51,710 nucleotides of DNA from JBBAFM01 sp041655415 (lineage in GTDB: Bacteria > Bacillota > Clostridia > Peptostreptococcales > JAAYPU01), in the NCBI GenBank assembly GCA_964429195.1, contig CAYSBC010000006.1:1-51710 (forward strand), in the 5' to 3' direction. A program made the position numbers and the translations under genes. This document shows, in pieces, positions 7,317 through 16,203 of the stretch; the stretch's first letter is position 1; each line of letters begins with the position of its first letter. The notes under the pieces are model-generated. The model searched no databases. It was not told where the DNA came from and worked only from the letters and a program-made list of their open reading frames with translations.

Positions 7317-7604
7317 ATGAAAAAGTATGAACTTTTATTTATTATTGACACGATGTTAGAAGATGAAAAAAAACAACAAATCATTGAAATGGTAAAGGAA
7401 ACTATTTCAACTGAAGGGGAAGTAGAAAAGCTGGATATATGGGGTAATAAAAAATTAGCATATCCTATAGAAAAGAAAAACGATGGTTACTATGTATTAG
7501 TTCTATTCAAAGCTTCTCCTGAACTTCCTAAAGAAGTCAGCAGAAAATTAGGAATTACTGAAGGCGTAATGAGGTATCTTGTTACGGATGTAGAAGAAAA
7601 ATAA
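7317..7604 (+). CDS. rpsF: 30S ribosomal protein S6
   Basis: S6 is a small-subunit protein that binds the 16S rRNA platform together with S18. The 95-residue product has the family opening MKKYELLFIIDTMLEDE and the typical GVMRYLVTDVEEK end. The ATG is preceded by AGGGAGGTG. It heads the conserved rpsF-ssb-rpsR operon, 15 bases before ssb, and is expressed from a strong promoter with a structured leader. Identification is firm. Confidence 0.97.
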   Translation: MKKYELLFIIDTMLEDEKKQQIIEMVKETISTEGEVEKLDIWGNKKLAYPIEKKNDGYYVLVLFKASPELPKEVSRKLGITEGVMRYLVTDVEEK

Positions 7605-7619
7605 TTGGTGGTGAAATAG

Positions 7620-8039
7620 ATGAATCATGTTGTGCTAATAGGTCGATTAACAAAAGACCCGGAGATACGCTATATACCCGGCAATGAAAAAGCTGTAGCT
7701 AATTTAACTTTAGCAGTCAATAGACCTTTTAAAAAGGATGAGGCAGATTTTTTTAGAGTGGTTGTCTTCGGTAAACCTGCAGAAAATTGTGCAAGATACT
7801 TAGGGAAAGGCAGCATGATTGGCGTTCAAGGAAGAATACAAAACAACAACTATACAGCAGCAAATGGTGAGAAAAGATATTCTACCGATATTATTGCTGA
7901 TAGAGTAGAATTTTTAGATTCAAGAAATAAATCATCAAATAGAGACGAACATGTGGATTATTCATCAAAAGATAGTCATCCTGGATTACCAGATGGATTT
8001 GAAACAATGGAAGATGATGATGATGACATACCATTTTAG
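7620..8039 (+). CDS. ssb: Single-stranded DNA-binding protein
   Basis: SSB coats single-stranded DNA during replication and repair and recruits partners through its acidic tail. The 139-residue protein has an N-terminal OB fold (about residues 1-105, opening MNHVVLIGRLTKDPEIRYIP), a short polar linker, and the conserved tip DDDDDIPF that docks partner proteins. The ATG follows GGTGGTGA. It lies between rpsF and rpsR, the usual arrangement. Identification is firm. Confidence 0.97.
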   Translation: MNHVVLIGRLTKDPEIRYIPGNEKAVANLTLAVNRPFKKDEADFFRVVVFGKPAENCARYLGKGSMIGVQGRIQNNNYTAANGEKRYSTDIIADRVEFLDSRNKSSNRDEHVDYSSKDSHPGLPDGFETMEDDDDDIPF

Positions 8040-8072
8040 TACTTTATCCCATATAGAAGGAGGGAAAACAGG

Positions 8073-8294
8073 TTGAAGAAACGAATAAGAAAAAAGAAAG
8101 TATGCCAATTTTGTGCAGACAAGATAGATGTAATCGATTATAAAGAAGTGGAAAAGCTAAAAAGATTTGTAACCGATAGAGGTAAAATCTTACCTAAGAG
8201 AATCACAGGAACCTGCGCAACACATCAAAGAGAATTGACAATAGCTATAAAAAGAGCGAGGATGGTGGCTTTGCTTCCATTTACACAAGATTAA
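8073..8294 (+). CDS. rpsR: 30S ribosomal protein S18
   Basis: S18 binds next to S6 on the small subunit. The 73-residue basic protein shows the family features VCQFCADKIDVIDYKEVEKL and the closing TIAIKRARMVALLPF. The start is TTG at 8073, with AAGGAGG (8058-8064) as ribosome binding site. The cysteine pair in CQFC is seen in zinc-type S18 proteins; a third conserved cysteine (in GTCATH) may complete the site. It ends the rpsF-ssb-rpsR operon at a strong terminator. Confidence 0.96.
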   Translation: MKKRIRKKKVCQFCADKIDVIDYKEVEKLKRFVTDRGKILPKRITGTCATHQRELTIAIKRARMVALLPFTQD

Positions 8295-8329
8295 AACAAA
8301 AAGAAGCGAATCTTCGCTTCTTTTTGTTT
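8294..8329 (+). terminator. Terminator of the rpsF-ssb-rpsR operon
   Basis: AAACAAAAAGAAGCGAA (8294-8310) and TTCGCTTCTTTTTGTTT (8313-8329) form a perfect 17-bp stem whose A-rich and T-rich bases create a strong bidirectional intrinsic terminator directly after rpsR. Confidence 0.93.
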
Positions 8330-8378
8330 AAGTGTTATATTTATCATTATTTTAACTTTATAAAATAAGGAGAGGCTT

Positions 8379-9335
8379 ATGAATAGCAATAAAAACACGC
8401 AAGGCATAGTAGAATCATCGATTATAACAGGAATCCTTGTTATTTTAGGGATATTAGGAATGTATATGCCTTTTTTTGGTATTTTCTTGTTTATTATACC
8501 CACACCTCTTATCATTATAGGCCAAAGACAAGGTGTGAAATATTCTGTTATGTCGCTCATTGTAGCTACCCTTATCATTATTGGGTTTTCTAATCCTATA
8601 ATAGCCTTATATATCATTGGGTTACCGGGTATGGTAGCTATTGCTATCAATATCATGATTCAAAAAAAAGCGGAAGCCTCGATGATAGTCCTTGTAGGGG
8701 CAATAACCAGTGTGCTTACAATGATTCTATCCATTAACTTGGCAGACAGTTTATTAGGTATCTCTCTTATAGAAAACATGAAGGAGATTTTTAAACAATC
8801 CATTGAAATGCAACAATATGTGGGACAAATGACGAATAGCAATGAAGACCTTTTGACTCAAAGCAAAGAGATGTTGGAAAATATGGAAGCCCTTGCACTG
8901 GTTCTTATACCCTCTATTATTATCATAGCTTCCGCTTTAACAAGCCTAATCAATTATAAGCTTGCGACGGTTATCTTGAAAAGAACAGGAAATGATGTGA
9001 TAGAGTTAGGGCCATTCAAAGAGTTTCGATTATCAAAAAATGCATCTTTAGGCATGATTGTCATCATGTTTTTATCATTTATTACGTCCAAAACAAATAT
9101 AGTTAATGGAGAGACTTTATTAGTCAATGTCTCCTTACTTTTCCAAATAGTATTTGTAGCCCAAGGTCTGGCTGTAGCCGTTTTTTTCTATACACATTAT
9201 AGGTTATCAAAAATTTTACTTATCCTTGTTATACCCCTCATATTTTTCTCGAATATGGCTGTAATTTCCTTAGCTATAATAGGTATCGTTGATATCTTTA
9301 TGGATTTAAGAAAATATGCCAGAGATACTAGGTAA
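8379..9335 (+). CDS. yybS: YybS family membrane protein (DUF2232)
   Basis: This 318-residue integral membrane protein has about eight hydrophobic segments and few polar loops. It starts with SSIITGILVILGILGMYMPF and matches the YybS/DUF2232 pattern. Proteins of this family are usually encoded just before gdpP and rplI, as here. Their function is not established; the fold resembles small-molecule transporter or S-component proteins. The ATG follows GGAGAGG. A separate promoter for gdpP lies at its 3-prime end, so the two genes may be partly uncoupled. Confidence 0.85.
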   Translation: MNSNKNTQGIVESSIITGILVILGILGMYMPFFGIFLFIIPTPLIIIGQRQGVKYSVMSLIVATLIIIGFSNPIIALYIIGLPGMVAIAINIMIQKKAEASMIVLVGAITSVLTMILSINLADSLLGISLIENMKEIFKQSIEMQQYVGQMTNSNEDLLTQSKEMLENMEALALVLIPSIIIIASALTSLINYKLATVILKRTGNDVIELGPFKEFRLSKNASLGMIVIMFLSFITSKTNIVNGETLLVNVSLLFQIVFVAQGLAVAVFFYTHYRLSKILLILVIPLIFFSNMAVISLAIIGIVDIFMDLRKYARDTR

Positions 9336-9347
9336 ATCAGAATTCTA

Positions 9348-9356
9348 TGGTATAAT
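9348..9356 (+). promoter_or_regulatory. Extended -10 promoter element before gdpP
   Basis: TGGTATAAT (9348-9356) is a perfect extended -10. No convincing -35 is visible. Transcription from here would begin near 9363 and place the hairpin repeat at 9378-9421 in the leader of gdpP. Confidence 0.55.
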
Positions 9357-9377
9357 AATAGGGCAAAAGAATTGTTT

Positions 9378-9421
9378 GCAGTAGAAATCGTCATCCATTT
9401 GCATAGCAAATGGGCGAGCTA
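9378..9421 (+). repeat. Dispersed hairpin repeat, copy 1
   Basis: The element starts GCAGTAGAAATCG, contains the hairpin CCATTTGC-ATA-GCAAATGG and ends GGGCGAGCTA. A longer relative lies at 23507-23588 with the same ends and a variant hairpin stem. Both copies sit just downstream of an extended -10 and upstream of a ribosome binding site. It could be a small mobile palindrome or a leader RNA element. Confidence 0.6.
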
Positions 9422-9437
9422 CTATAGGAGGAAAACC

Positions 9438-11429
9438 ATGACAAATAAAGTATTAAAAATGATACTTATGCCAAACACGAGGATATACTTTTGGATACTC
9501 ACCATATTTGTCATTATCATAATGGCTTATAACCCTATTCTTGGAATAATTTCAGGAATGGTTCTTATAACCTTGATTTTATATAATTGGCAAATAGAAC
9601 ATAATCGAAAAAAGCTATGGACTGAGTATATAGAAAATATTACACAAGAGATAGATGAAACTTCAAGAAACGCCTTAATTAATTTGCCCATGGCCCTCAC
9701 GATTATTGAGATTGATGGGTCCATAATATGGTATAACTCCAGGTTCAATGAAATAACCGGTGGAGTAGAGCTTCTGGAAAAAAACATCGAGGATATTATT
9801 ACAAATTTAAAAATTAAGGATATTATCTCTAATGATACTGAAGAAGGTCACACGCTGATTCATTTTCAAGACAAGATTTTTAAGATCACCTACAATATCG
9901 TCAAAAATATTGTAGATACAAAATACAGTATCATTCTTTATTGGAGCGATATAACCAATTATCAAAATTTAAAGACCCTTTACAATGATGAAAAACCCAA
10001 TATTGCCTATATCAATATTGATAATTATGATGAGATTATTCAGGAAACTCCCTTAGAAAAGAGAGCATTATTGATAGCAGAGATTGACAATACCATAAGA
10101 GTATGGGCGAAGGGAATTAATGCTTTTATCACAAAATATGATGATGATAAATACAGCATGTACTTTGAAAATAAGTATTTGGAGAAGCAAGAAGCTAAAA
10201 AATTTTCTGTCTTAGACGATATTCGTAAAATTGAAACATACTCTGATTTTCCATGTACTATCAGTCTAGGGATAGGAGTAGGCGGGAAGAACCCCCTGCA
10301 ACAATCAGAGTTTGCAAGGGCTGCTATGGATTTAGCACTAGGTAGGGGTGGCGACCAGGTTGTCATTAAAAAAATAAATAAAATTGAATACTATGGTGGA
10401 AGATCCCAAGTCGTTGAAAAAAGAAATAAAGGGAAATCACGTATTATGGCCCATGCCATGAGACAGCTTATTGATCAATCAACCCATGTTGTCATCATGG
10501 GGCACAAGACTCCGGATATGGATTGCTTTGGAGCATCCCTTGGTGTTTATAGGATGGTTTTAAACAGAAAAAAGAGTGCCTCTATTGTTCTTGATGATAT
10601 GACAGAAGGTATTGATGCACTTTATAAAACAATCAAGAATAACAATACCTACCAATTTATTGATAACGATATGGCTATTCAAATCGTGAATAAGGATACC
10701 TTAGTTGTCGTAGTAGATACATATCGACCAAGTTTTACCCAATGCCCGGAGATATTAACAAAGACAGATAAAATTGTGGTCATAGATCATCATAGAAAAA
10801 TGGAAGAATTTATAGATAATGCAGTATTGTCCTACATGGAGCCCTATGCTTCCTCTTCCTGTGAATTAGTTACGGAGATGCTACAATATTTTGTAGACAA
10901 AAAAGAAATAGAAAAGGTTGAAGCGGATGCACTTTTAGCAGGGATAGCTATTGATACAAAGGTTTTTTCAAATAAAACCGGAGTTCGAACCTTTGAAGCA
11001 GCTTCATGGCTGAGACGTATAGGTGCAGATGGAAATAATATAAAACAACTCTTCCAGACAGATATGAATTCCTTCATAGCTAAGGCTGAAATTATGAAAA
11101 ATGCAAAGGCAATAACACCTTTTATCGCCCTATCTACCACGGATTTGAAAAGAAGTAATGCGAACATCCTTGTTTCTCAAGCAGCAGATGAATTATTGGA
11201 TATAAAAGGTATTACAGCTACCTTTGTTATCAGTACAAATGCAAAAAATGATACCCTCATCAGTGCAAGATCAACCGGAGATATTAATGTTCAAGTCATT
11301 ATGGAAAAGATTGGTGGAGGTGGGCATTTGACAATGGCGGGAATGCAAACGAAAGAAAGTCCTCAAGCTGTGGAAGAAAAACTAAAGCATTATATTTTGG
11401 AATACGTAAAGGAAGGTGTAGTAAAATGA
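9438..11429 (+). CDS. gdpP: Cyclic-di-AMP phosphodiesterase GdpP
   Basis: GdpP is a membrane enzyme that hydrolyses cyclic-di-AMP to pApA and so controls potassium, osmotic and wall stress responses. I chose ATG 9438 because it follows TAGGAGG; the longer reading frame from 9372 would run through a hairpin repeat. The 663-residue product has two membrane segments (about 6-50), a degenerate PAS region, a degenerate GGDEF domain (about 170-300), a DHH domain with GHKTPDMDCFG (near 354) and VVIDHHRK (near 446), and DHHA1 with GGGGHLTMAGM (near 624). All expected metal-binding motifs are present. Its stop overlaps the rplI start by 4 bases. Confidence 0.95.
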   Translation: MTNKVLKMILMPNTRIYFWILTIFVIIIMAYNPILGIISGMVLITLILYNWQIEHNRKKLWTEYIENITQEIDETSRNALINLPMALTIIEIDGSIIWYNSRFNEITGGVELLEKNIEDIITNLKIKDIISNDTEEGHTLIHFQDKIFKITYNIVKNIVDTKYSIILYWSDITNYQNLKTLYNDEKPNIAYINIDNYDEIIQETPLEKRALLIAEIDNTIRVWAKGINAFITKYDDDKYSMYFENKYLEKQEAKKFSVLDDIRKIETYSDFPCTISLGIGVGGKNPLQQSEFARAAMDLALGRGGDQVVIKKINKIEYYGGRSQVVEKRNKGKSRIMAHAMRQLIDQSTHVVIMGHKTPDMDCFGASLGVYRMVLNRKKSASIVLDDMTEGIDALYKTIKNNNTYQFIDNDMAIQIVNKDTLVVVVDTYRPSFTQCPEILTKTDKIVVIDHHRKMEEFIDNAVLSYMEPYASSSCELVTEMLQYFVDKKEIEKVEADALLAGIAIDTKVFSNKTGVRTFEAASWLRRIGADGNNIKQLFQTDMNSFIAKAEIMKNAKAITPFIALSTTDLKRSNANILVSQAADELLDIKGITATFVISTNAKNDTLISARSTGDINVQVIMEKIGGGGHLTMAGMQTKESPQAVEEKLKHYILEYVKEGVVK

Positions 11430-11875
11430 AGGTAATCTTATTAAAGGATATTAAGAAAATAGGAAAAGCCGGTGATGTTATAGATGCGAGTGATGGATAT
11501 GCGCGCAATTATCTTATTCCAAGAGGCTTAGCCAAGGAAGGAACCAGTGGCAATTTAAAAGAGAGAGATAAAAAGAAGGCGGCAGAAGACAAGAAAAAAG
11601 AAGGAGAAAGAGAAGAAGCAATAAAATTGGCCGAAAAAATTGAAAATATAAGTGTTAAGATTATTACAAAAGGCGGAGAAGGCGGAAGATTATTTGGCTC
11701 AGTCACCTCCAAGGATATAGCGGATCAACTTGAAGAGCAATACCAAATAAGCATCGATAAAAAGAAGATGCAATTAGAGGGTCCAATAAAAGAAGTAGGC
11801 TTATTCCATATCCCTATAAAACTATATCCGGAAATAGCGGCAAAATTAAAGGTTGAGGTTGTAGCTACTTCATAA
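11426..11875 (+). CDS. rplI: 50S ribosomal protein L9
   Basis: L9 is a two-domain large-subunit protein that helps keep the reading frame. The 149-residue product opens MKVILLKDIKKIGKAGDVID with the conserved NYLIPRGLA segment, followed by a long charged helix rich in Lys and Glu (about 45-75) and the C-terminal domain with GRLFGSVTSKDIA. The start overlaps the gdpP stop as ATGA, which implies translational coupling. The gdpP-rplI-dnaB order is standard for Firmicutes. Confidence 0.97.
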   Translation: MKVILLKDIKKIGKAGDVIDASDGYARNYLIPRGLAKEGTSGNLKERDKKKAAEDKKKEGEREEAIKLAEKIENISVKIITKGGEGGRLFGSVTSKDIADQLEEQYQISIDKKKMQLEGPIKEVGLFHIPIKLYPEIAAKLKVEVVATS

Positions 11876-11931
11876 TTGATTGATTTCCACTGCTTAAGTT
11901 TTACTTTACACATTGAGGAGAGAAGAGAGGT

Positions 11932-13272
11932 ATGGCAAGAGAAGAAATGGAAAGAATACCACCCCATAGTATTGAAGCTGAAGAATCGGTTTTGGGTTCT
12001 ATTTTGTTAGATAAAAATGCTATGTATGAGGTATTCAACATATTGAAGCCAGAGGATTTTTATAGTCAAATACACAAGGCTATATTTGAAGCTATCATCG
12101 AGCTTTTTCAACAAAATCAGCCTATTGATATTTTAACGCTAGCGGAGTTTCTTAAGAAAAGAAAACTACTGGATATGATAGGTGGACGAGCCTATTTAGG
12201 ACATCTTTCTTCCTCTGTTCCATCCACTTCCAATGTGGAGTATTATGCTAAAATAGTAGAGGAAAAGGCAGTACTGAGAAGGCTTATTGAGGTCTCCTCA
12301 GATGTTATGAATAAAAGTTTTCAAGAAAAAAATGAAACAGGAGATGTCTTAGATTACGCAGAACAAAAAATATTTGAGATTTCCGAAAAACGTCAGAAAA
12401 GTGGATTTTCTATTATAAAAGAAATCTTATGGGACAATCTAAAAACAATTGATGAAGCATCTCGAATGGAAGGGAATATGACCGGATTGGATTGCGGTTT
12501 TGCGGATATAAACAATAAGACATCCGGACTCCAAAAATCCGACTTAATTATGGTTGCAGCAAGACCAAGTATGGGAAAAACTGCATTTTGTTTAAATATT
12601 GCCCATAATGTGGCTACAAAATCAGATGCTAAAGTGGCTATCTTTAGCCTTGAAATGTCAAAAGAGCAATTAGTCCAAAGAATTTTAAGCTCAGAGGCCA
12701 CTGTTGAAATTCAAAAAATTAGGACAGGTAATTTAAACAGCGATGAATGGAATAAAATTAATATGGCGATTGATGTTTTGTCAAAAGCAAATATTTATAT
12801 TGATGATACCCCAGGCATCACGCCACTTGAAATAAAGAATAAGGCAAGACGTTTAAAAATGGATAAAGGCCTAGACCTTATCATTATCGATTATTTACAG
12901 TTGATGTCTTCTGATGGCAATGCTGAAAGCAGGCAGCAAGAAATATCGACCATATCACGATTGCTTAAACACTTAGCAAGAGAAATAGATTGCCCTGTTA
13001 TAACCCTATCTCAGCTATCCAGAGCGCCTGAACTAAGAGCAGATCACAGACCAATATTATCGGATTTAAGAGAATCGGGTTCCATAGAACAGGATGCAGA
13101 TGTTGTTATGTTTTTATACAGAGATGAATACTATAATCCGGATACTACAGAGAAACCAAATGTTTGTGAGGTGATTATTGCTAAGCAGAGAAATGGTCCG
13201 ACAGGAGCCGTAGAGCTTGCTTGGTTAGGTAAATACACTAAGTTTACGAATATCTATAAAGGGAGTGAATAG
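11932..13272 (+). CDS. dnaB: Replicative DNA helicase DnaB/DnaC type
   Basis: This hexameric helicase unwinds DNA at the fork and binds primase. Its 446 residues fit the family. The N-terminal domain opens RIPPHSIEAEESVLGSILLD. The RecA-like motor has Walker A ARPSMGKTAF (near residue 210) and Walker B LIIIDYLQLM, followed by SQLSRAPELR and the DLRESGSIEQDAD segment. No intein is present. In Firmicutes it must be loaded by an AAA+ loader (DnaC/DnaI); the nearby gene that should supply it encodes only the loader N-terminal domain (see the DnaD fusion). It is named dnaC in Bacillus nomenclature. Confidence 0.97.
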   Translation: MAREEMERIPPHSIEAEESVLGSILLDKNAMYEVFNILKPEDFYSQIHKAIFEAIIELFQQNQPIDILTLAEFLKKRKLLDMIGGRAYLGHLSSSVPSTSNVEYYAKIVEEKAVLRRLIEVSSDVMNKSFQEKNETGDVLDYAEQKIFEISEKRQKSGFSIIKEILWDNLKTIDEASRMEGNMTGLDCGFADINNKTSGLQKSDLIMVAARPSMGKTAFCLNIAHNVATKSDAKVAIFSLEMSKEQLVQRILSSEATVEIQKIRTGNLNSDEWNKINMAIDVLSKANIYIDDTPGITPLEIKNKARRLKMDKGLDLIIIDYLQLMSSDGNAESRQQEISTISRLLKHLAREIDCPVITLSQLSRAPELRADHRPILSDLRESGSIEQDADVVMFLYRDEYYNPDTTEKPNVCEVIIAKQRNGPTGAVELAWLGKYTKFTNIYKGSE

Positions 13273-13273
13273 T

Positions 13274-13471
13274 GTGACCTATAATAAAAACATAACAAAG
13301 GATACGAGTATCGCTGAGATTATTGAGGAAGGATTGGTTGACATACTCGTTAAAAATGGATTAAACTGTCTAGGGTGTCCTGCCTCATATCATGAAAGTT
13401 TACAAGAAGCTGCAAAAGGCCATGGGGTAGAACTTGAAAAAATTTTGGATGAGCTCAATAAAGAAGATTAA
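13274..13471 (+). CDS. DUF1858 small redox-disulfide protein
   Basis: This is a 65-residue protein. I chose GTG 13274, which has GGGAG (13261-13265) at good spacing; GTG 13265 would overlap that site. The sequence ITKDTSIAEIIEEGLVDIL followed by GLNCLGCPASYHESLQEAA matches DUF1858. This family carries a CxxC pair and is often linked with hybrid-cluster or redox proteins, so it may be a small thiol or metal-binding protein. It immediately follows dnaB and precedes purA, neither of which suggests a redox role. Its partner is unknown. Confidence 0.8.
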   Translation: MTYNKNITKDTSIAEIIEEGLVDILVKNGLNCLGCPASYHESLQEAAKGHGVELEKILDELNKED

Positions 13472-13533
13472 AGAACAAATAAAGCATAGTCTGAAAAATT
13501 ACATGAACTTAATATGGAAAGTAGGTGGCCGAC

Positions 13534-14814
13534 GTGCCTAGTTTGGTGGTAGTAGGAACACAATGGGGAGATGAAGGAAAAGGTAAAGTCATTGATTATT
13601 TAGCAAAAGAAGCCGACATGGTAGTAAGGGGCCAAGGCGGGAATAATGCAGGACACACTGTTGTTGTAGGTGATAAAAAATATGCTTTGCGTTTAATACC
13701 ATCCGGAGTCTTATACGATGGGAAGATTAATATTATAGGCAATGGAGTTGTACTCGATCCTGAAGGATTTATACAAGAAATAGAAGGCCTTAATAAAGAA
13801 GGCGTCAATACAGACAATATCATTATCAGTGATAGAGCACACATTGTCATGCCTTATCACAAAGTCCTTGATGAATTATCCGAAGAAATGAAAGGCGATT
13901 CTAAAGTAGGAACTACAAAAAAAGGTATTGGACCATGCTATATGGATAAGGTTGAAAGAACCGGAATAAGAGCATGCGATTTGTTAAATGAATCATTATT
14001 TATAAAAAAAGCCTCTGAACAAATTGACCTGAAAAATGCTATTATTGAAAAAATATACAAAGGCGAAAGATTAGATAAAGATAAGATTATTAATCAATAT
14101 CTAGAATTTGCTAAAATACTAAGACCTTTTATTAAAGATACCACCGTAATGGTATATGACGCTTTAAAAAGGGGAGAAAAGATATTATTTGAAGGAGCTC
14201 AAGGCACTATGCTTGATATTGACATGGGCACATATCCTTATGTCACAAGCTCACATCCGATTTCCGGGGGATTTACTGTCGGTACCGGCGTTGGTCCGGG
14301 CATGATTAATGGCGTCCTAGGGATTGTAAAGGCCTACACAACCAGAGTAGGAAAAGGACCTTTTGTTACAGAGGAAGATAATGAGACAGGGGATAAAATA
14401 AGGCGGATAGGCAATGAGTTTGGTACTGTTACAGGCAGACCAAGAAGATGTGGGTGGTTAGACCTGGTTGTCATCAATTATGCGACAAGAGTCAATGGGT
14501 TAACAGGAATATCCCTCATGCTCCTGGACGTTTTATCTGAATTTGATACCATCAAGGTCTGTGTTGCCTATGATTACCATGGGGAAGTGATGGAACATTT
14601 TCCTGCCAGTTTAGAGGTGCTTGAGGAATGCAAACCGATTTATAAAGAGATAAAGGGTTGGAAACAGGATATCACTCATTGTACAAGCTATGAAGATTTA
14701 CCAAAGGAAGCAAAGAATTATATAGAAATGATTGAGGAAGAGACAGGAATTCCAATTAAAATTGTATCCGTAGGACCTAAAAGATCTCAAACCATCGTTA
14801 GAGAAAAAATTTAA
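13534..14814 (+). CDS. purA: Adenylosuccinate synthetase
   Basis: PurA joins IMP and aspartate with GTP to form adenylosuccinate, the first committed step to AMP. I chose GTG 13534, five bases after AGGTGG. This gives 426 residues and places the catalytic Asp13 in GTQWGDEGKGK and His41 in NNAGHTV exactly as in the well-studied enzymes. GTG 13525 is a possible but poorer start. Other visible motifs are KVGTTKKGIGP, FEGAQGTMLDIDMGTYPYVT and TTRVGKGPF. It ends at a shared bidirectional terminator facing the DnaD-type gene. Confidence 0.96.
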   Translation: MPSLVVVGTQWGDEGKGKVIDYLAKEADMVVRGQGGNNAGHTVVVGDKKYALRLIPSGVLYDGKINIIGNGVVLDPEGFIQEIEGLNKEGVNTDNIIISDRAHIVMPYHKVLDELSEEMKGDSKVGTTKKGIGPCYMDKVERTGIRACDLLNESLFIKKASEQIDLKNAIIEKIYKGERLDKDKIINQYLEFAKILRPFIKDTTVMVYDALKRGEKILFEGAQGTMLDIDMGTYPYVTSSHPISGGFTVGTGVGPGMINGVLGIVKAYTTRVGKGPFVTEEDNETGDKIRRIGNEFGTVTGRPRRCGWLDLVVINYATRVNGLTGISLMLLDVLSEFDTIKVCVAYDYHGEVMEHFPASLEVLEECKPIYKEIKGWKQDITHCTSYEDLPKEAKNYIEMIEEETGIPIKIVSVGPKRSQTIVREKI

Positions 14815-14833
14815 TACAACTATTTTATAAAAT

Positions 14834-14871
14834 AAAAGCTTAGGTAGTCGTTCAAACTGTCTAAGCTTTTT
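14834..14871. terminator. Bidirectional terminator between purA and the DnaD-type gene
   Basis: AAAAGCTTAG (14834-14843) pairs with CTAAGCTTTT (14861-14870), and inner AG/CT bases extend the stem. T runs occur on both strands. It lies between two convergent stops (14814 and 14883) and leaves no room for another gene. Confidence 0.88.
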
Positions 14872-14882
14872 CATTTGAATTA

Positions 14883-16172
14883 TTATTTATTAAGTTTTTC
14901 TTTAAAGCAAGGACATTGTTCTCCATTAGCTAAGGTTCCCGTATCCTGGCAACCTTGACAATCATAAAGAGGATCAAGAAAATTAATAGGATAATTATTT
15001 TCCGTCAAAAGAAAAGCCTTTTCTTGGTTAAGATTGTCGATGTTTTTTTTGATTCTTTCTATTTGTTTTTTCGAATCATCGGATCCCATCAATACAACCT
15101 TGGATATGGAAATGCTCAATTTTGACATTTCTTCATCAATAAAACGGATGCGCGGGATACTGCTATATACCTTAACTATGCGATCATCCACAATTTTGTT
15201 ATTTTTTTGGCGAATATTATCGTATTCTTTAAGAACATCTTTAACTGTTATTTTAGAAGATCCCTTCGAGTTTCCGGTAGATTTATCTTCTATAATACCC
15301 ATTTGTTTATTATACCAGCTTTTTACAATGGTATGGATATAGTTAATATTTGGATTAGAAATACCTGAAGTCTTTTTGCAGGCATCAAGAACAGTATTCA
15401 AATCAAACTTATAGGTATCAAACCAAATATCTATAATTCGCTTTTCCTCTTCCGAAGGAAATCTAAAATGAAGGCCTAAGGCTCTCATAATACGTTTATA
15501 TATATTTTGTCTGTCATTATTTTGTTCAAAGAATCTTTCTAAATCCGGCATCGTTTTTATCTTACTGTCATGCCAGTTTCTTATAATGGTAGCAATATAA
15601 CTAAAATTATTATTATTTTTAGTGGAAGCATAGTTATAGGCTTGTACAATAACCTGGGGCTCCATATGGTACTGGTTAACCCAATCCAATATTTCAAACA
15701 TTTCATTGCCTTGAAAGGACCTGCCTAAGATAGCTTCTATTTGAGCAAACATTTCCTTGATACTTGGATTTTCCATGGAAGAAAAAACGAGATCTGTATC
15801 TGTAGGATCTGAAATATCTGCACAAGCTAAGGAAGGCGCATCACAATTCAGATTACTGTTGATAAAAAGCTGCTTCAAACTTAGAAACTCAACATCATAA
15901 TGAAAAGGATTATCCCTGGATTTCATTATCTTGCGAATAACTCCTTGTTTTTCCCAATAAGTCCATGCCTTTAAGACATCTTCAATCTGTATATTCAGAT
16001 GCTTGGATATGATTTCATTAGATAAAGCTTCTTTTCTCTCCGCATACATTAAAGCAAACAAATAAACCTTAACAAAATCACCATCTGCTAAAGGCATATA
16101 TTCATGAATAAACATATTTTCAATAGGGGTATTGTTTAAATAAAAGTGAGATTTTTCCTTTTTAAAACGCAT
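14883..16172 (-). CDS. DnaD-type primosome protein fused to the DnaC/DnaI loader N-terminal domain
   Basis: I chose the ATG at 16172, 8 bases after AAGGAG, giving 429 residues. Residues 1-100 form a winged-helix DnaD N-terminal region. Two DnaD C-terminal repeats follow (about 142-203 and 226-291), ending in NFSYIATIIRNWHD and NINYIHTIVKSWYN. DnaD proteins remodel DNA and help load the helicase. From about residue 313 to the end the sequence instead looks like the start of the helicase loader: KEYDNIRQKNNK, IPRIRFIDEEMSKL, then a cysteine cluster (C405, C408, C420, C422) within CQGCQDTG and CPCF. The stop follows at once, so the AAA+ ATPase part is absent. Clostridia usually have separate dnaD and dnaC genes side by side here. 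Confidence 0.85.
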   Translation of the reverse strand: MRFKKEKSHFYLNNTPIENMFIHEYMPLADGDFVKVYLFALMYAERKEALSNEIISKHLNIQIEDVLKAWTYWEKQGVIRKIMKSRDNPFHYDVEFLSLKQLFINSNLNCDAPSLACADISDPTDTDLVFSSMENPSIKEMFAQIEAILGRSFQGNEMFEILDWVNQYHMEPQVIVQAYNYASTKNNNNFSYIATIIRNWHDSKIKTMPDLERFFEQNNDRQNIYKRIMRALGLHFRFPSEEEKRIIDIWFDTYKFDLNTVLDACKKTSGISNPNINYIHTIVKSWYNKQMGIIEDKSTGNSKGSSKITVKDVLKEYDNIRQKNNKIVDDRIVKVYSSIPRIRFIDEEMSKLSISISKVVLMGSDDSKKQIERIKKNIDNLNQEKAFLLTENNYPINFLDPLYDCQGCQDTGTLANGEQCPCFKEKLNK

Positions 16173-16203
16173 TTTTAACACTCCTTAAGGTGACATGTAT
16201 CTT

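Noticed and set aside
8291..8656. A 121-codon minus-strand open frame opposite yybS
   Set aside because: It runs through the rpsR terminator and mirrors the hydrophobic codons of yybS; no ribosome binding site is present.
9372..9437. N-terminal extension of GdpP by 22 codons
   Set aside because: It would translate the hairpin repeat, and a strong TAGGAGG site serves the ATG at 9438.
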